A stretch of 64,000 bases of DNA from Devosia aurantiaca (lineage in GTDB: Bacteria; Pseudomonadota; Alphaproteobacteria; Rhizobiales; Devosiaceae), in NCBI RefSeq assembly GCF_011058215.1, contig NZ_JAALFG010000004.1, forward strand, positions 1-64,000, given 5' to 3'. The notes beneath the pieces were generated by a model. The model worked only from the letters and a program-made list of their open reading frames with translations, was not told where the DNA came from and did not search any database. The position numbers and the translations under genes were made by a program. Shown here in pieces: positions 9,764 to 19,919 of the stretch. How positions within the stretch are numbered: the stretch's first letter is position 1; the number at the start of each line of letters is the position of its first letter.

Positions 9764-10748
9764 CCCAGACGCCCCTTCTCAGCGTCAGGGACCTGTCGGT
9801 CGGTTTTCCTGCCGGCAAGGGTCATGTCCTGGCGGTCGATTCGGCAAGCTTTGATGTGCATCCCGGCGAGCTGCTGGGCGTTGTCGGCGAATCCGGCTCG
9901 GGCAAGAGCGTCACGGCGCTGGCCATCATGGGTCTGCTGCCCCCGACGGCCCAGCTGCGTGGCCGGATCCTGTACGAGGGCGACGACATGTTGGGCATGT
10001 CGCATCGGCAATTGCGCACGCTTCGTGGCCGGCAACTCGGCATGATCTTCCAAGAGCCAATGACCTCGCTGAACCCCGTGTTTACCGTGGGTGACCAGAT
10101 CATGGAAGCGGTCACCGCCCTAGATCATATGAGCAAGAAAGCGGCCACCGACCGCGCCGTCGACCTGCTCGACAAGGTCGGCATACCGTCCCCGCGCCGC
10201 CGGCTGGAGGATTATCCGCACCAGATGAGCGGCGGCATGCGCCAGCGCGTGATGATTGCGATTGCGCTGGCCTGTTCGCCGCGGCTGCTGATCGCCGACG
10301 AGCCCACAACGGCGCTGGATGTCACCATCCAGGCGCAACTGCTCGACCTGCTCAATGGCCTGCGTGAGGAATTGGGCACGGCTATCGTCCTGATCAGCCA
10401 CAACATGGGGGTGATGGCCGAGGTCGCGGACCGGGTCGTCGTGATGTATGCGAGCCGGGTTGTCGAAGAGGCCGGGATTTTCCAGCTATTCGACGAGCCA
10501 CAGCACCCCTATACCGAAGGCCTGCTCGGCAGTACGCCCGATATGGGGGAACAGCCCGCAGGCTTGTGACCATTCCCGGCGGCATGCCGTCGCCGGGTGC
10601 GCTGCCGCCTGGCTGCCTGTTTGCGCCGCGCTGCCCCAAGGCCATCCCGCAATGCACGACCGCCCAGCCGCCGCTATTCCTGTTGCCCGATGGGCAGAAG
10701 GCCGCCTGTATCCGCGCACCCAAGCTCACGCTGGAGGCCCTCACATGA
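9760..10748 (+). CDS. ABC transporter ATP-binding protein, OppD/DppD type, one frameshift
   Basis: Walker [11 protein letters not shown]-loop [12 protein letters not shown], signature [12 protein letters not shown] and Walker [13 protein letters not shown] are all present. The frame stops at 10569, but one missing base near 10559 restores the conserved C-terminal extension [20 protein letters not shown] with the Cys residues typical of OppD-type ATPases, ending at 10748. It drives uptake together with the next ATPase, whose start at 10745 overlaps it. The repair makes it about 329 residues, normal for the family. Confidence 0.87.
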
Positions 10749-11749
10749 CCGCATTGCTCGAGGTCGAGGGCCTCGTCAAGCATTTCGAAACCCGGTTGGA
10801 GAACTGGTTGCAGCGCGTCAAGCCTGTCGTAAAGGCTGTCGACAACGTGAGCTTTGCCGTGGGCGAACGTGAAACGCTGGGGTTGGTGGGCGAGAGCGGT
10901 TGCGGCAAGTCCACCACCGGGCGTCTGATCCTGCAACTGATCGAACCCACTGCTGGGGCCGTGCGCTTCATGGGCACGGAGCTCGTGGGAGCGGATCCCC
11001 GCGAGTTGCGGCGGCTGCGCAAAAACCTCCAGATCATCTTTCAGGATCCGCACGCCTCCCTCAATCCGCGCATGCGCGTCGAGGAGATCATCCTCGAGCC
11101 GCTCTATGCGCAGGGCGAGCGGCCCTCGGTCGAGCTGACCAACTATGCGGGCGAGCTGCTCGAGAAGGTGGGCCTGTCGAAAAAGCATGCCCAGCGCCAT
11201 CCGCATGAATTCTCCGGCGGGCAACGCCAGCGTATCGGGATCGCCCGGGCGATCGCGCCCAAGCCCAAGTTCATCATCTGCGACGAGGCCGTCTCGGCGC
11301 TCGATGTCTCGGTGCAGGCTCAGGTCATCAACCTGTTGCAGGACCTGCAGGAAGAGCTCGCCATGAGCTACCTCTTCATCGGGCACGATCTTGCCGTGGT
11401 CAAACACATCGCCGACCGGATCGCGGTCATGTACCTGGGGCGAATCGTGGAAACAGCCCCAAAGGCAAGGCTCTATACCTCGCCGCGCCACCCCTACACC
11501 CAGGCTCTGCTGGCATCGGCGCCCGTGCCCCACCCGCGGCTGCGGCAGAGCCGCAAGCGACTGCATGGCGAAATGCCCAGCCCGCTCAATCCTCCCACGG
11601 GGTGCCACTTTCATCCGCGCTGCCCCCTGGCTCAGGACATCTGCAAGTCCAATGATCCCGTGTTGCGCGAAATCGAGCCCGGCCAGCACGTCGCCTGCCA
11701 CTTCGCCGAACTGACGGGCGGTCCCGCTTCTACTCCTGCAGCTCTCTAG
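10745..11749 (+). CDS. ABC transporter ATP-binding protein, OppF/DppF type
   Basis: A 334-residue ATPase with an N-terminal extension before Walker A (GESGCGKSTTG), Q-loop IIFQDPHASLNPRMRV, signature FSGGQRQRIGIA, Walker B FIICDEAVSALD and the C-terminal oligopeptide-transporter domain GCHFHPRCPLAQDIC. It forms the heterodimeric motor with the OppD-type subunit. Ten bases separate it from the enolase-family dehydratase, indicating that transport and catabolism are expressed together. Confidence 0.9.
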   Translation: MTALLEVEGLVKHFETRLENWLQRVKPVVKAVDNVSFAVGERETLGLVGESGCGKSTTGRLILQLIEPTAGAVRFMGTELVGADPRELRRLRKNLQIIFQDPHASLNPRMRVEEIILEPLYAQGERPSVELTNYAGELLEKVGLSKKHAQRHPHEFSGGQRQRIGIARAIAPKPKFIICDEAVSALDVSVQAQVINLLQDLQEELAMSYLFIGHDLAVVKHIADRIAVMYLGRIVETAPKARLYTSPRHPYTQALLASAPVPHPRLRQSRKRLHGEMPSPLNPPTGCHFHPRCPLAQDICKSNDPVLREIEPGQHVACHFAELTGGPASTPAAL

Positions 11750-11759
11750 GAGCCAACCC

Positions 11760-12934
11760 ATGCGCATCACCCAGGTCGAACCCATTCTGCTGCGCGGGAG
11801 CGAGGCTTACGCGTCGCCCGCCGACGGCGCCGAGGCGACCGACAATGGCGACTGGCAGTTGCTCGTCCGCGTGATCACCGACGAGGGGCTCGAAGGCTGG
11901 GCCGACGCCGAAACCCTGGCTCCGGCCGCCGTGGCCATCATCGCGGGGCAGGGCATGGGCACACTCGGCTTCCACACACTAGCCGATATGCTGATCGGCG
12001 AAGACCCGCTAGACATCGAGCGGCTGTGGGACAAACTCTATGTGGGCAGCGCCTATTACGGCCGGCGCGGCATCGCGATGCAGTGCATCTCGGCCATCGA
12101 CAATTGCCTTTGGTCGATCCGCGCGCAGGCGACGGGCCTGTCGATTGCCCAACTGATGGGGGACGCCGGCGCGACAAGGTCATGGCCTATGCGTCGACGC
12201 TGTTTCGATCCACACCCGATGGAATGGCGGAGGCGGCACGTGGCTACATCGACAAGGGGTTTCATGCGGTCAAGTTCGGTTGGGGCGTGTTCGGCGAGGA
12301 TACCGGCCGCGACCGGGAGCTGGTGGCCGCGGCGCGTGATGCGCTCGGCCCCGACCGGCATTTATTGGTCGATCCAGGCTGGTATCCGGCCGGCTGGAGC
12401 AAGCCGGGTCCCATGCGCAGCCGCCGTGAGGCGATTGAGCTGTGCGACTGGCTCGCCGACTACAATGTGGGCTGGGTCGAGGATTTCATCCATCCCGAGC
12501 GGTTCGATGAATATGCCGAAGTGCGCGCCCTCAGTCCCGTGCCGATCGCTGCCGGGGAGCAGCTGGCGACGGTCTGGGAGTTCGAGCGCTTCATCGGCGA
12601 AGGCTGTGTCGACATAATCCAGCCCGATCTGTCGCGCTGCGGCGGCCTCACCGTCGCCCGGCGCATCGCGCAGATGGCGGAACGGACCAATATCGACCTG
12701 GTGCCGCATTCCTGGCTGACGCATCTGCTGACCGGCTACAGCCTGCAGCTCATCGCGACTTTGCCGCGCGCACCATTCGTCGAGTTCAACGTTAGCCAAA
12801 GCGCGCTCACCGGCGGTATTGCCCAAGCCGGCTTCAAGCTCGACGAGGATGGCATGATCACCATCCCCGACGGACCGGGCGGCGGTGTCGCGGTGGATGT
12901 CGACTTTATCGCCGCGCACCGTGTGACGCTCTGA
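11760..12934 (+). CDS. Mandelate racemase/muconate lactonizing enzyme family dehydratase, one frameshift
   Basis: About 391 residues after repair of one missing G in the run at about 12164 (the enzyme reads LMGGRRRDKVMAYAS across it). The enolase-superfamily barrel ligands are visible: Asp in LLVDPGWYP, Glu in VEDFIHP and Glu in AAGEQLATV. HAVKFGWG holds the barrel Lys region, and LVPHSW the C-terminal His. Most catabolic members dehydrate aldonic or aldaric acids to 2-keto-3-deoxy acids. With an IlvD/Edd enzyme and an aldolase nearby, a sugar-acid pathway is likely. Exact substrate is not deducible. Confidence 0.85.
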
Positions 12935-12947
12935 ACGAGGATTGACC

Positions 12948-13984
12948 ATGTCGCGCCAGATCGTCAAACCTCATCAACTCGATCTCGAGAGCCCCGGCCG
13001 TCGCGACTACTTTGTGGCGCTCGAACACGACTCGATTTGGGGCGACCACCTGGTACCGTTGACCGTCATGGTCGGGCCCACCGCCAAAGCCGGGGAAGGC
13101 ATGGTCGTCTTTGGGTCCAACCACGGCAACGAATATGAGGGGCCGGTGGTCATTCGCCACCTGCTGGGCGAGATCGACATCGGCCAGGTCACCGGGCGTA
13201 TCATTCTTGTCCCGGTGCTCAACCCCGCCGCTTTCCGTGCGGGGACGCGCGATTCCACCCTCGATGACGGCGCCAATCTCAACCGGGCCTTTGTCGATGG
13301 TGCAGGCACCACGCCGGCCCTGGGCCGCATCACCCACCGCATTGCCCGCTTCGTGCGGCAGGCCATCTGGCCGCATGTTCATGTCGTCATCGATCTGCAT
13401 GCCGGCGGCGATGTCGGCCGGTTCGCCCCGGGCCCGAGTTTTCATCCCATCGATGATCCCGTGCAGGGCCGCCATATCGAACAGACCGCGCGCTGGTTCG
13501 GACGCCGATTGTCATCGTCTACCAGAACGAGACGCCCGGCCTGCTGCCTTCCGAGGCCGAGCGGCTGGGCAAGATCACGATCGGCGCCGAATTGGGCTGG
13601 GGCGCCGCCGTGCAGCCTAACGGGGTGCGCTGGGGCAGGCACGGCGTTATGGCCGCCGCCATACGTAATGGGCAGCTCGACGGCAGCATCGAACCGATCG
13701 ACCATCACCGCGACAACAGTCAGCTCAAGGTCGAGATGGTCGACCGGGCATGCTTTACCACAACGCCGGTTTCCGGCCACTACGAGCCGATGCTCGACTG
13801 CGGCACCCGCGTCTCGGCCGGCGAATTGGTGGGGCTGGTACACGACTTCGAACGGATCGATGCCCCCGCCTGGCCGGCCCGCGCTGGCGTCGACGGTGTG
13901 GTCATCAGCCAGGCCTGGGGTGCCCGCGTGCGCCAGGGCCAGCACGTGGTGGTAACCGGCAAGATTCTCGATTGGCTCGACTAG
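12948..13984 (+). CDS. Succinylglutamate desuccinylase/aspartoacylase-like zinc hydrolase, one frameshift
   Basis: An M14-like deacylase. The motif SNHGNEYEG holds the His and Glu zinc ligands, NLNRAF the Asn-Arg pair that binds substrate carboxylate, and VIDLHAGG the third zinc ligand. A missing base at about 13503 is needed to continue into FGTPIVIVYQNETPG and a beta-barrel C-terminal domain ending at 13984. Start ATG 12948 lies seven bases after GAGGA; an in-frame TTG at 12942 is less likely. Role inferred: removal of an acyl or amide group from the imported compound before dehydration. Confidence 0.82.
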
Positions 13985-13994
13985 AAGGCACATC

Positions 13995-15725
13995 ATGAGC
14001 AAGGACGACGACAAGCCCAAGCTGCGCAGCGCCGAATGGTTTGGCCGCCAGGATTCCTACGGCTTCATCTATCGCAGCTGGATGAAGAACCAGGGCCACA
14101 CCGCCGACATGTTCGACGGCAAGCCGGTGATCGGCATCTGCAATACCTGGTCCGACCTCACGCCGTGTAACGGCCACCTGCGTGGGCTCGCCGAGCACGT
14201 CAAGCGCGGCGTTTATGCCGCGGGCGGCTTTCCGCTGGAATTTCCGGTGCTGTCGCTTGGTGAATCCAATATGCGTCCGACCACCATGCTGTTCCGCAAC
14301 CTCGCCAGCATGGATGTCGAGGCCTCCATTCGCGCCAATCCCCTCGATGGCGTTGTCCTGCTGGTCGGCTGCGACAAGACCACCCCGGCCAGCCTGATGG
14401 GCGCGGCGAGCGTGGATCTGCCGACCATCCTGGTATCGGGCGGGCCGATGTTGTCTGGGCGCTGGAAGGGCAAGCAGATCGGTTCGGGCACCGATGTCAT
14501 CCGCTTCAAGGAAGCGGTGCGGGCCGGCGCGATGACGGTCGATGAATTCATGGCCGCGGAGGCAGCAATGTCCCGCAGTGCCGGCTCCTGCATGACTATG
14601 GGCACGGCCTCGACCATGGCAAGCCTCTGCGAGGGCCTGGGCATCGCCCTGCCTGAAAATGGCGCGATCCCGGCTGTCGATGCCAGACGGCAGGCAATGG
14701 CGTTCAATGCCGGTCGGCGGGCCGTCGAGATGGTGCGCGAGAAACTGCGGATGTCGCACATCCTGACCAAGGCTGCCTTCCTCAATGCGGTTCGTCTCAA
14801 TGCCGCGCTGGGAGGTTCGACGAATGCGGTGGTGCACCTACTGGCGCTGGCCGGTCGTCTTGGGGTGGACTTCACCTTAGCCGACTGGGACGCAGCGGGA
14901 CGCGACGTGCCGTGCCTCGTCAACCTGATGCCTTCGGGGCAATACCTGATGGAAGACTTCTTCCATGCCGGTGGTGTGCCTGCGGTCTTGGGTGAGATCG
15001 CGAGCATGCTCGACCTCGATGCGATGACAGTCACCGGAAAACCCCTGGGGCAAAGTCACATCAGTCCCGCCGTTCACGACAGCGCCGTAATCTATCCGCT
15101 GGCCGCCCCATTCAAACCGGCGGGTGGCATTGCAGTGCTTCGCGGCAATCTCAGCCCTGATGGCGCGGTAATTAAGCCGTCCGCCGCCACCCCGCACCTG
15201 ATGCAGCATACAGGGCCGGCCATCGTCTTCAACGATCCGGACGACCTCAAGGCGCGAATCGATGACCCTTCGCTGCCGGTCGATGAAAATTCGGTACTAG
15301 TGCTTCGCAATTGTGGCCCCAAGGGCTATCCGGGCATGGCCGAGATCGGCAACCTGCCCATCCCCAGGCGGGTGCTCGACAAGGGAATACTGGACATGGT
15401 GCGCATCTCCGATGCGCGGATGAGCGGCACCGCCTTCGGCACCGTGGTGCTCCATGTCGCGCCTGAGGCAGCGGCCGGCGGGCCGCTGGCCTTGGTGCGC
15501 GACGGAGACCTGATCACCCTCGACGTGGCTAACAGGCGCCTGCATCTCGACGTCAGCGAGGTCGAGCTGGAGAGGCGCCGGCACGACCTCGCGCCCTTCG
15601 TCTCCCCCTACCAGCGCGGTTGGGAAAAGCTCTATGTCGAGCATGTGCTGCAGGCCGACAGCGGGGCTGACATGGACTTTCTGATCGGTGGCAGCGGCGA
15701 CTACGTCCCTCGTGTTAGCCATTAA
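13995..15725 (+). CDS. IlvD/Edd family dehydratase (sugar-acid dehydratase type)
   Basis: A full-length 576-residue enzyme with three conserved Cys regions for the iron-sulphur cluster: CNTWSDLTPCNGHL, VGCDKTTPA and AGSCMTMGTASTMA. GGSTNAVVHL and GYPGMAEIGNLPIP are also family marks. It is closer in length and in the SDLTPCNGHL box to aldonate dehydratases (for example arabinonate or xylonate) than to biosynthetic IlvD, judged from memory. It would convert an aldonic acid to a 2-keto-3-deoxy acid for the aldolase. It follows the deacylase by ten bases and closes the cluster. Confidence 0.87.
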   Translation: MSKDDDKPKLRSAEWFGRQDSYGFIYRSWMKNQGHTADMFDGKPVIGICNTWSDLTPCNGHLRGLAEHVKRGVYAAGGFPLEFPVLSLGESNMRPTTMLFRNLASMDVEASIRANPLDGVVLLVGCDKTTPASLMGAASVDLPTILVSGGPMLSGRWKGKQIGSGTDVIRFKEAVRAGAMTVDEFMAAEAAMSRSAGSCMTMGTASTMASLCEGLGIALPENGAIPAVDARRQAMAFNAGRRAVEMVREKLRMSHILTKAAFLNAVRLNAALGGSTNAVVHLLALAGRLGVDFTLADWDAAGRDVPCLVNLMPSGQYLMEDFFHAGGVPAVLGEIASMLDLDAMTVTGKPLGQSHISPAVHDSAVIYPLAAPFKPAGGIAVLRGNLSPDGAVIKPSAATPHLMQHTGPAIVFNDPDDLKARIDDPSLPVDENSVLVLRNCGPKGYPGMAEIGNLPIPRRVLDKGILDMVRISDARMSGTAFGTVVLHVAPEAAAGGPLALVRDGDLITLDVANRRLHLDVSEVELERRRHDLAPFVSPYQRGWEKLYVEHVLQADSGADMDFLIGGSGDYVPRVSH

Positions 15726-16377
15726 GTCCAGAAACTAGGATGGTTAGTCCAGCCCTCACGTTTCCTTCCGATCCTCAAATCGTCAGGCCCCGAAGGATGA
15801 AATCAGGTCGAACTGGCCCTTCGGCGATCTGCTGCAAAGCGGCGGCTATCCTGAGCCTATAGGCTCAAAGCCGCCAGACCGCTTGCGGCCCCATCTCGGA
15901 TGTTGGCTTTCTCTATCTGCACATCGCCAAGGTCGTCTGCCTCTCCCTTCCTCATAATAGCACTTGGCTCGATCTGGTCCGCTAGTGCTGGACCAGAAAG
16001 GTGTTGTGGCGCCGCTTGCGCTGTCGCGCACATTTTGAGGATGGGGCCCGGAGGCCGACTTGACCCCGGATTAGTCCGCAGGCGCCTTCGGCGCTTGCCC
16101 CAGCTTCGATGGAAGCTGGGGTGGGAAAGTGTGGGCGGACCTCTCCGGCGTCAACCTGTGGCTCTGATCTTCTTTCTTTCGAGCAGTGGCTGCCGGAACG
16201 GCAGATAGTGAAGGGATCTCCGATCCCTTCCGTCATTGATAAGGCCGGCTTGCCGGCCGCTCCGGGTCGGTTACCCTGAGACCCATTGGTCGAACGGAGT
16301 AACCGATCCGTCCTGCGTCTGGCTCTCGGATGAGCCAGAAGCAGAACACTTGCGGTGTGAGGGGCAAGAGAAGAAGC
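15726..16377. other. Convergent intergenic region with at least six perfect hairpins
   Basis: No convincing gene. It separates the dehydratase gene from the convergent nuclease gene. Perfect or near-perfect hairpins lie at 15841-15875 (outer GGCGGC, inner palindrome GAGCCTATAGGCTC), 15974-15996 (CTGGTCC stem), 16098-16121 (10-bp CCCCAGCTTC stem), 16210-16230 (GAAGGGATC stem) and 16267-16306 (TCGGTTAC stem). None is followed by a clear T-run. They may act as transcription terminators for both sides or as structured RNA. Confidence 0.5.
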
Positions 16378-17841
16378 CTAGGGCAAGCGCTGATGCGGCG
16401 CGGTGCCGTTGGGCGCCTTGGCCAGCAGCCAGAAGGCAAGCCACGGATGCAGAGCCGAGATCATGTGGCGGTGATAAGCGTGCATCGGATGCAGCTTGCC
16501 AGGCGAGGCTTTGAGCCGCACCATCTTGCTGCGCAGATCCTGAGTGATCACCGCAGCCACTGCCGGCACGGCATCGGCAACATGCTCGATGAGCAGGACC
16601 CAGTGCTTGCCGGTGTGACCGGTAACAATTGCCGCAGCACAGGCCGCCACCACCTTCCCAGCCACTGCTTTGTCCTCGCCCTTGGCGTTGTTCAGCCGCT
16701 CGACCGCCTGCAGCCACCGCAGCACCCGCGGCAGCTCGTCCTGGATCGACTGCCGCAGATCGCGCCCGCCGACCAGCTTGGCCAGCGCGCTCCATTCCGC
16801 TGCAACGAGGGTGAGATCAGCCCCTGACCCCACGGTGCTGGCGATCTTTTCCGTCAGGCCGGGCGCACTGGCCTGCAGCTTTTCCGCCAGTGCCGCAGCA
16901 TAGGCCCGCTGGCCTTCGGCATGGCGCTGCCCCTCCGGCATCAGGATGACTTCCGGACCAACCATGCGACTGCGCCAACGATTGTAGATCGCGAAGGGGT
17001 GCTGGATGCAGGGTTCAAGCGAGAGCTCGCGCAGGTGCAGGACGCTGGTTTTCTCCGAGCGCTCATAGCTCGCTGCATCCACAGTAAGGATGCGGCCACC
17101 GGCGGCAAGGTACAGATCGCGGAAGCTCTGGTTGTTGAGCAGAGCCAGCTCGTATGCGCTGGTCACCCAGACCAAGGTGATCCCAGCCGCCCGGTATGCA
17201 GCAGTGCGCTCTGTGATCGTCGTGAGCGGCATGCGGGCAAGCTGCAGCTCGAAGGCGATCGGCTGGCCCTTGAACGTGGTGAAGACATCGGGCTTGCGGT
17301 GCCCGTCACCAATCTTGATGAAGTGCTTGTCGACGACCGGCTCGGAGAAGTCCGGGTCGCACCGAATGCTGTCAGCAAGGCAGGTCTTGAGCCGCCAATG
17401 ATCTTCACCCTCCTGTAAGCCACCGAACTGGCCGGCACCCGTGTCGCGCATCACGTCAGGCGTGCGCCATTCGCAGTCCGCAGGAGTGCCACCATAATGC
17501 TTGAAGTAAGCACCCCGGCCATCGCCGGTGGAGGCTGTATAGCTGACTGCCAGATAGACCGGGCTGTTGCACTGGGCGCAACGGAACAGGATGTTGCCCT
17601 CACCACGCCCCTTGGCAATGGCCCGCCTTACCGTGGTGAGATCAACGGCAGTCATCCCGTCCAGCAGAGCATCGACCGGCATGATCACCGGCTCGGCGCC
17701 ACGCGCATCAATGACCTTCTTGATGGCGCGGCGGGTCTTGCGGTTGCCGATAACAGCGGGAAGGAAGCTGCTGCGGGGCGCGACGGCACCGCCGTTCGGA
17801 GCGACGGCGGGAAGGTTGGGGGTGTTCTGGAAGTTCAACAT
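16378..17841 (-). CDS. CoiA-like/DUF6035-type nuclease with N-terminal zinc finger
   Basis: A 487-residue protein. Residues about 95-145 hold a CoiA-like zinc-finger region (FRCAQC, then YFKHYGGTPADCEW). After it comes a PD-(D/E)XK-type core: GEDHWRLKTCLADSI, KPDVFTTF with the Asp, and FELQLARM with the Glu-x-Gln variant, followed by AAYRAAGITLVWVT. Such domains cleave or process DNA. The C-terminal 250 residues are helical with no recognised domain. It lies 42 bases after the AAA+ ATPase gene on the same strand, so the two probably form one operon and one complex. Function inferred as defence or DNA uptake/processing. Confidence 0.68.
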   Translation of the reverse strand: MLNFQNTPNLPAVAPNGGAVAPRSSFLPAVIGNRKTRRAIKKVIDARGAEPVIMPVDALLDGMTAVDLTTVRRAIAKGRGEGNILFRCAQCNSPVYLAVSYTASTGDGRGAYFKHYGGTPADCEWRTPDVMRDTGAGQFGGLQEGEDHWRLKTCLADSIRCDPDFSEPVVDKHFIKIGDGHRKPDVFTTFKGQPIAFELQLARMPLTTITERTAAYRAAGITLVWVTSAYELALLNNQSFRDLYLAAGGRILTVDAASYERSEKTSVLHLRELSLEPCIQHPFAIYNRWRSRMVGPEVILMPEGQRHAEGQRAYAAALAEKLQASAPGLTEKIASTVGSGADLTLVAAEWSALAKLVGGRDLRQSIQDELPRVLRWLQAVERLNNAKGEDKAVAGKVVAACAAAIVTGHTGKHWVLLIEHVADAVPAVAAVITQDLRSKMVRLKASPGKLHPMHAYHRHMISALHPWLAFWLLAKAPNGTAPHQRLP

Positions 17842-17883
17842 AGGTGAAAGCCTTTCGATTTTTTGATTTTTTGAAGAAATGGG

Positions 17884-19130
17884 TCAGTGGAGAGTTGGAC
17901 GGCGGAGGGTGGCCTCTGCCGCGTCCAGTGCTTTGCTGAGCTTGCGCAGGCTTTTGATCTGGCCCCTGGCACAAGCGCGGGTCAGAAGAGCGATGAGTTC
18001 GGGCTCAAGGTGACGCCGGCGAACCTGCGCCTCTGCCACGGCAGCCAGATCCTTGGGCGTCAGTGCCGGGATCTGGATGACCTTGCAGCGGTCCCGAACG
18101 GTCTTGGGCACCTTGTCGAGGTCGTTGGCGAGCAGGATCCAGTTGAGGAACCGCAGATCGAGATCGATCTGCAGGAAGTGCTCGCGCACCCGTCCCGCCG
18201 TTATCGGCTCGAGGAACGGCAGCAGGGACTCTGCCGGGTTCTCCCGCGCACCGCGGCTCACGTCGGCGAGCTTGTCGAACTCATCGAACGCCACGATGGG
18301 ATTGCCCACTCCGTGCTGGATCAATCCCTGGACGATCGCGCTGGGCCGGGATGACCTGAACACCGCGTCACCGCCGGTCAAATCAACCGTGGTCATCATG
18401 GTCGAGCCATCAAGGTGGATGATCGGCAGCCCAGTGGCTTCAGCCGACATGCGAACAATGGTGGACTTGCCCAGCCCCGGAGGCGAGACGACCAACAAGG
18501 CCGGAAGTGGAAGTAGTTTGCGCCGCGCATCAGCGACAAGTGGGAGCTGTCACGCAGTGCCTGCAGGAACGGGCCGAAGGCAGGTGCACGGGCAAACAGA
18601 GCACTGATGGCCTCATCGATGGCGTGCTCGGTTGCCGGACCGATCAGCTTTACGGGCGTATCCGCCTCGAGCTTGAGACGAGCCCTTTGGTGGTGTTCAG
18701 CCCCTTCACCACCGTCAGCGCTGATGCTGTCCTTGGTCAGCGGGTCGGTGAGCCGCAGATAGGTCACAGGACCTGCGGGCAGGAACACTGTCCTGGGCTT
18801 ACCCATCTGGACCGCATTGATGGCACGATCCTGGCGGTCGACATCTTCAGGAGTTAGGCCATCGGGGTGAAACCACCGCCATGGATTTATGGACTCCTCG
18901 TCGCCCTGATCGGCGAGAGCAGAGGGATGCAGGTCTTCCTGCTCGTGATCGGTGAGCGCGTTGGCGAGATCGAGGGGGTCGAAGTCATCGTCGCCGTGAG
19001 GACGCGGCTTGAACATGGAGACTGGCTTTGGAGCGGCGTCGGCGCCGTCACCAAGAGCGTCATTGCTCTCTTTGTCGCCCGCAGGCAGCATTTTTTGGTT
19101 TTTTGCAATTTTCGTCATGTTGACCATCAT
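17884..19130 (-). CDS. Lon-type AAA+ ATPase without protease domain, one frameshift
   Basis: About 415 residues after repair of one base near 18505 on this strand. The first 130 residues are acidic and low in complexity. The AAA+ core has Walker A PPGLGKST, Walker B IVAFDEFDK, a sensor-1 Asn in LLANDLDKVP and an arginine-finger region VRDRCKVI, which resembles the ATPase module of Lon (LLPFLEPITAGRVREHF). No Ser-Lys protease dyad follows. It likely remodels or loads the downstream CoiA-like nuclease. ATG 19130 has in-frame alternatives at 19127 and 19118. Confidence 0.75.
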
Positions 19131-19598
19131 CAGGACGAGCCAAGCCGTGGCGTCCGAAGACGCGAAGGGCAGGGTTCGATAGGAAACTGGATGCGCAGCG
19201 GCGCTGCCTCAGGCGATCAGCCTGAGATCAATCAGCAATCATGCGCAGGGGAGTGGAGCGGCTAAGCGCGCGCCGATACCTGCCAGGCGCTGTGCATCGC
19301 ACGGGCGCCGAGACATCCAGTCGACCAGTGGTCGAAATGATCGGGAAGAGAAGGGTTGCTGCGAATCTTATCGCAGCCATAAAAGTGGTCAGCCATCTGG
19401 CTTCTCCCTGGTAGTAACAGGTTGTTGGTCACCTGGTCAGGCCGGTGGAAGTTGTTAGCGCAACTCTGCCGGCCGCCTTTGGTGGCCATGAGTCCAGGTG
19501 GACTCGACGCTCAGCGTGACATTTCAAGCGAGATTGTCACGCGCAACTTCCGAGAATGGTTAACCAAGGTTGCCGTTTATCTTTCGAAGGATTTCGAA
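19131..19598. promoter_or_regulatory. Divergent intergenic region, probable promoters of nuclease/ATPase operon and regulator
   Basis: This 468-base gap lies between divergent genes, so it should hold both promoters. I see dyads GCCGG...CCGGC around 19440-19475 with an inner GTTGTTAGCGCAAC, and GTCGACCAGTGGTCGAA near 19320. No strong sigma-70 match stands out. The ArsR-like protein encoded to the right is the natural candidate to bind here. No gene was found inside. Confidence 0.4.
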
Positions 19599-19919
19599 AT
19601 GACCGACGACGAAGCCAAGGTGATACTGGAAGCGTTAGGCGACAAAAGTCGGTTCGATATTTTTCGAAAGGTATGTGGCCGTAGTGGTTTAACAGCTAGC
19701 GACCTGTCTGCAGGCAAAGCTGCGTCCACGAACTCACACCATCTCGCCAAGCTCGAGAAGGTTGGCCTTCTGACCGCCACCCGAGCGGGCAAGACAAAGC
19801 ATTACGTTGCGGACTCGGACAGGCTTTTCGCGCTTGCCGCATGGATGAACACATGCGCCGAAGACGCAGTATTTGCAAAACTGGATCAGGACCTTTTGAA
19901 TTCGGCAGATGAGGGCTAG
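19599..19919 (+). CDS. ArsR-type winged-helix transcriptional regulator
   Basis: A 106-residue protein with the ArsR/SmtB fold: ILEALGDKSRFDIFRKV, recognition helix region NSHHLAKLEKVGLLTATRAG, and the beta-wing KTKHYVAD. It lacks the vicinal Cys pair of metal sensors, so it may sense another signal or only dimerise. ATG 19599 is chosen for AAGGA eight bases upstream and for fit to family length. It is divergent from the ATPase/nuclease operon and probably represses it. Its TAG stop shares the CTAG palindrome with the stop of the convergent integrase gene. Confidence 0.7.
   Translation: MTDDEAKVILEALGDKSRFDIFRKVCGRSGLTASDLSAGKAASTNSHHLAKLEKVGLLTATRAGKTKHYVADSDRLFALAAWMNTCAEDAVFAKLDQDLLNSADEG

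Noticed and set aside
10394..11785. 463-residue minus-strand frame
   Set aside because: It mirrors the OppF-type ATPase gene; no motif of its own and explained by GC-rich codon bias.
13905..14837. 310-residue minus-strand frame
   Set aside because: Antisense shadow of the IlvD/Edd gene, His- and Gly-rich without a domain.
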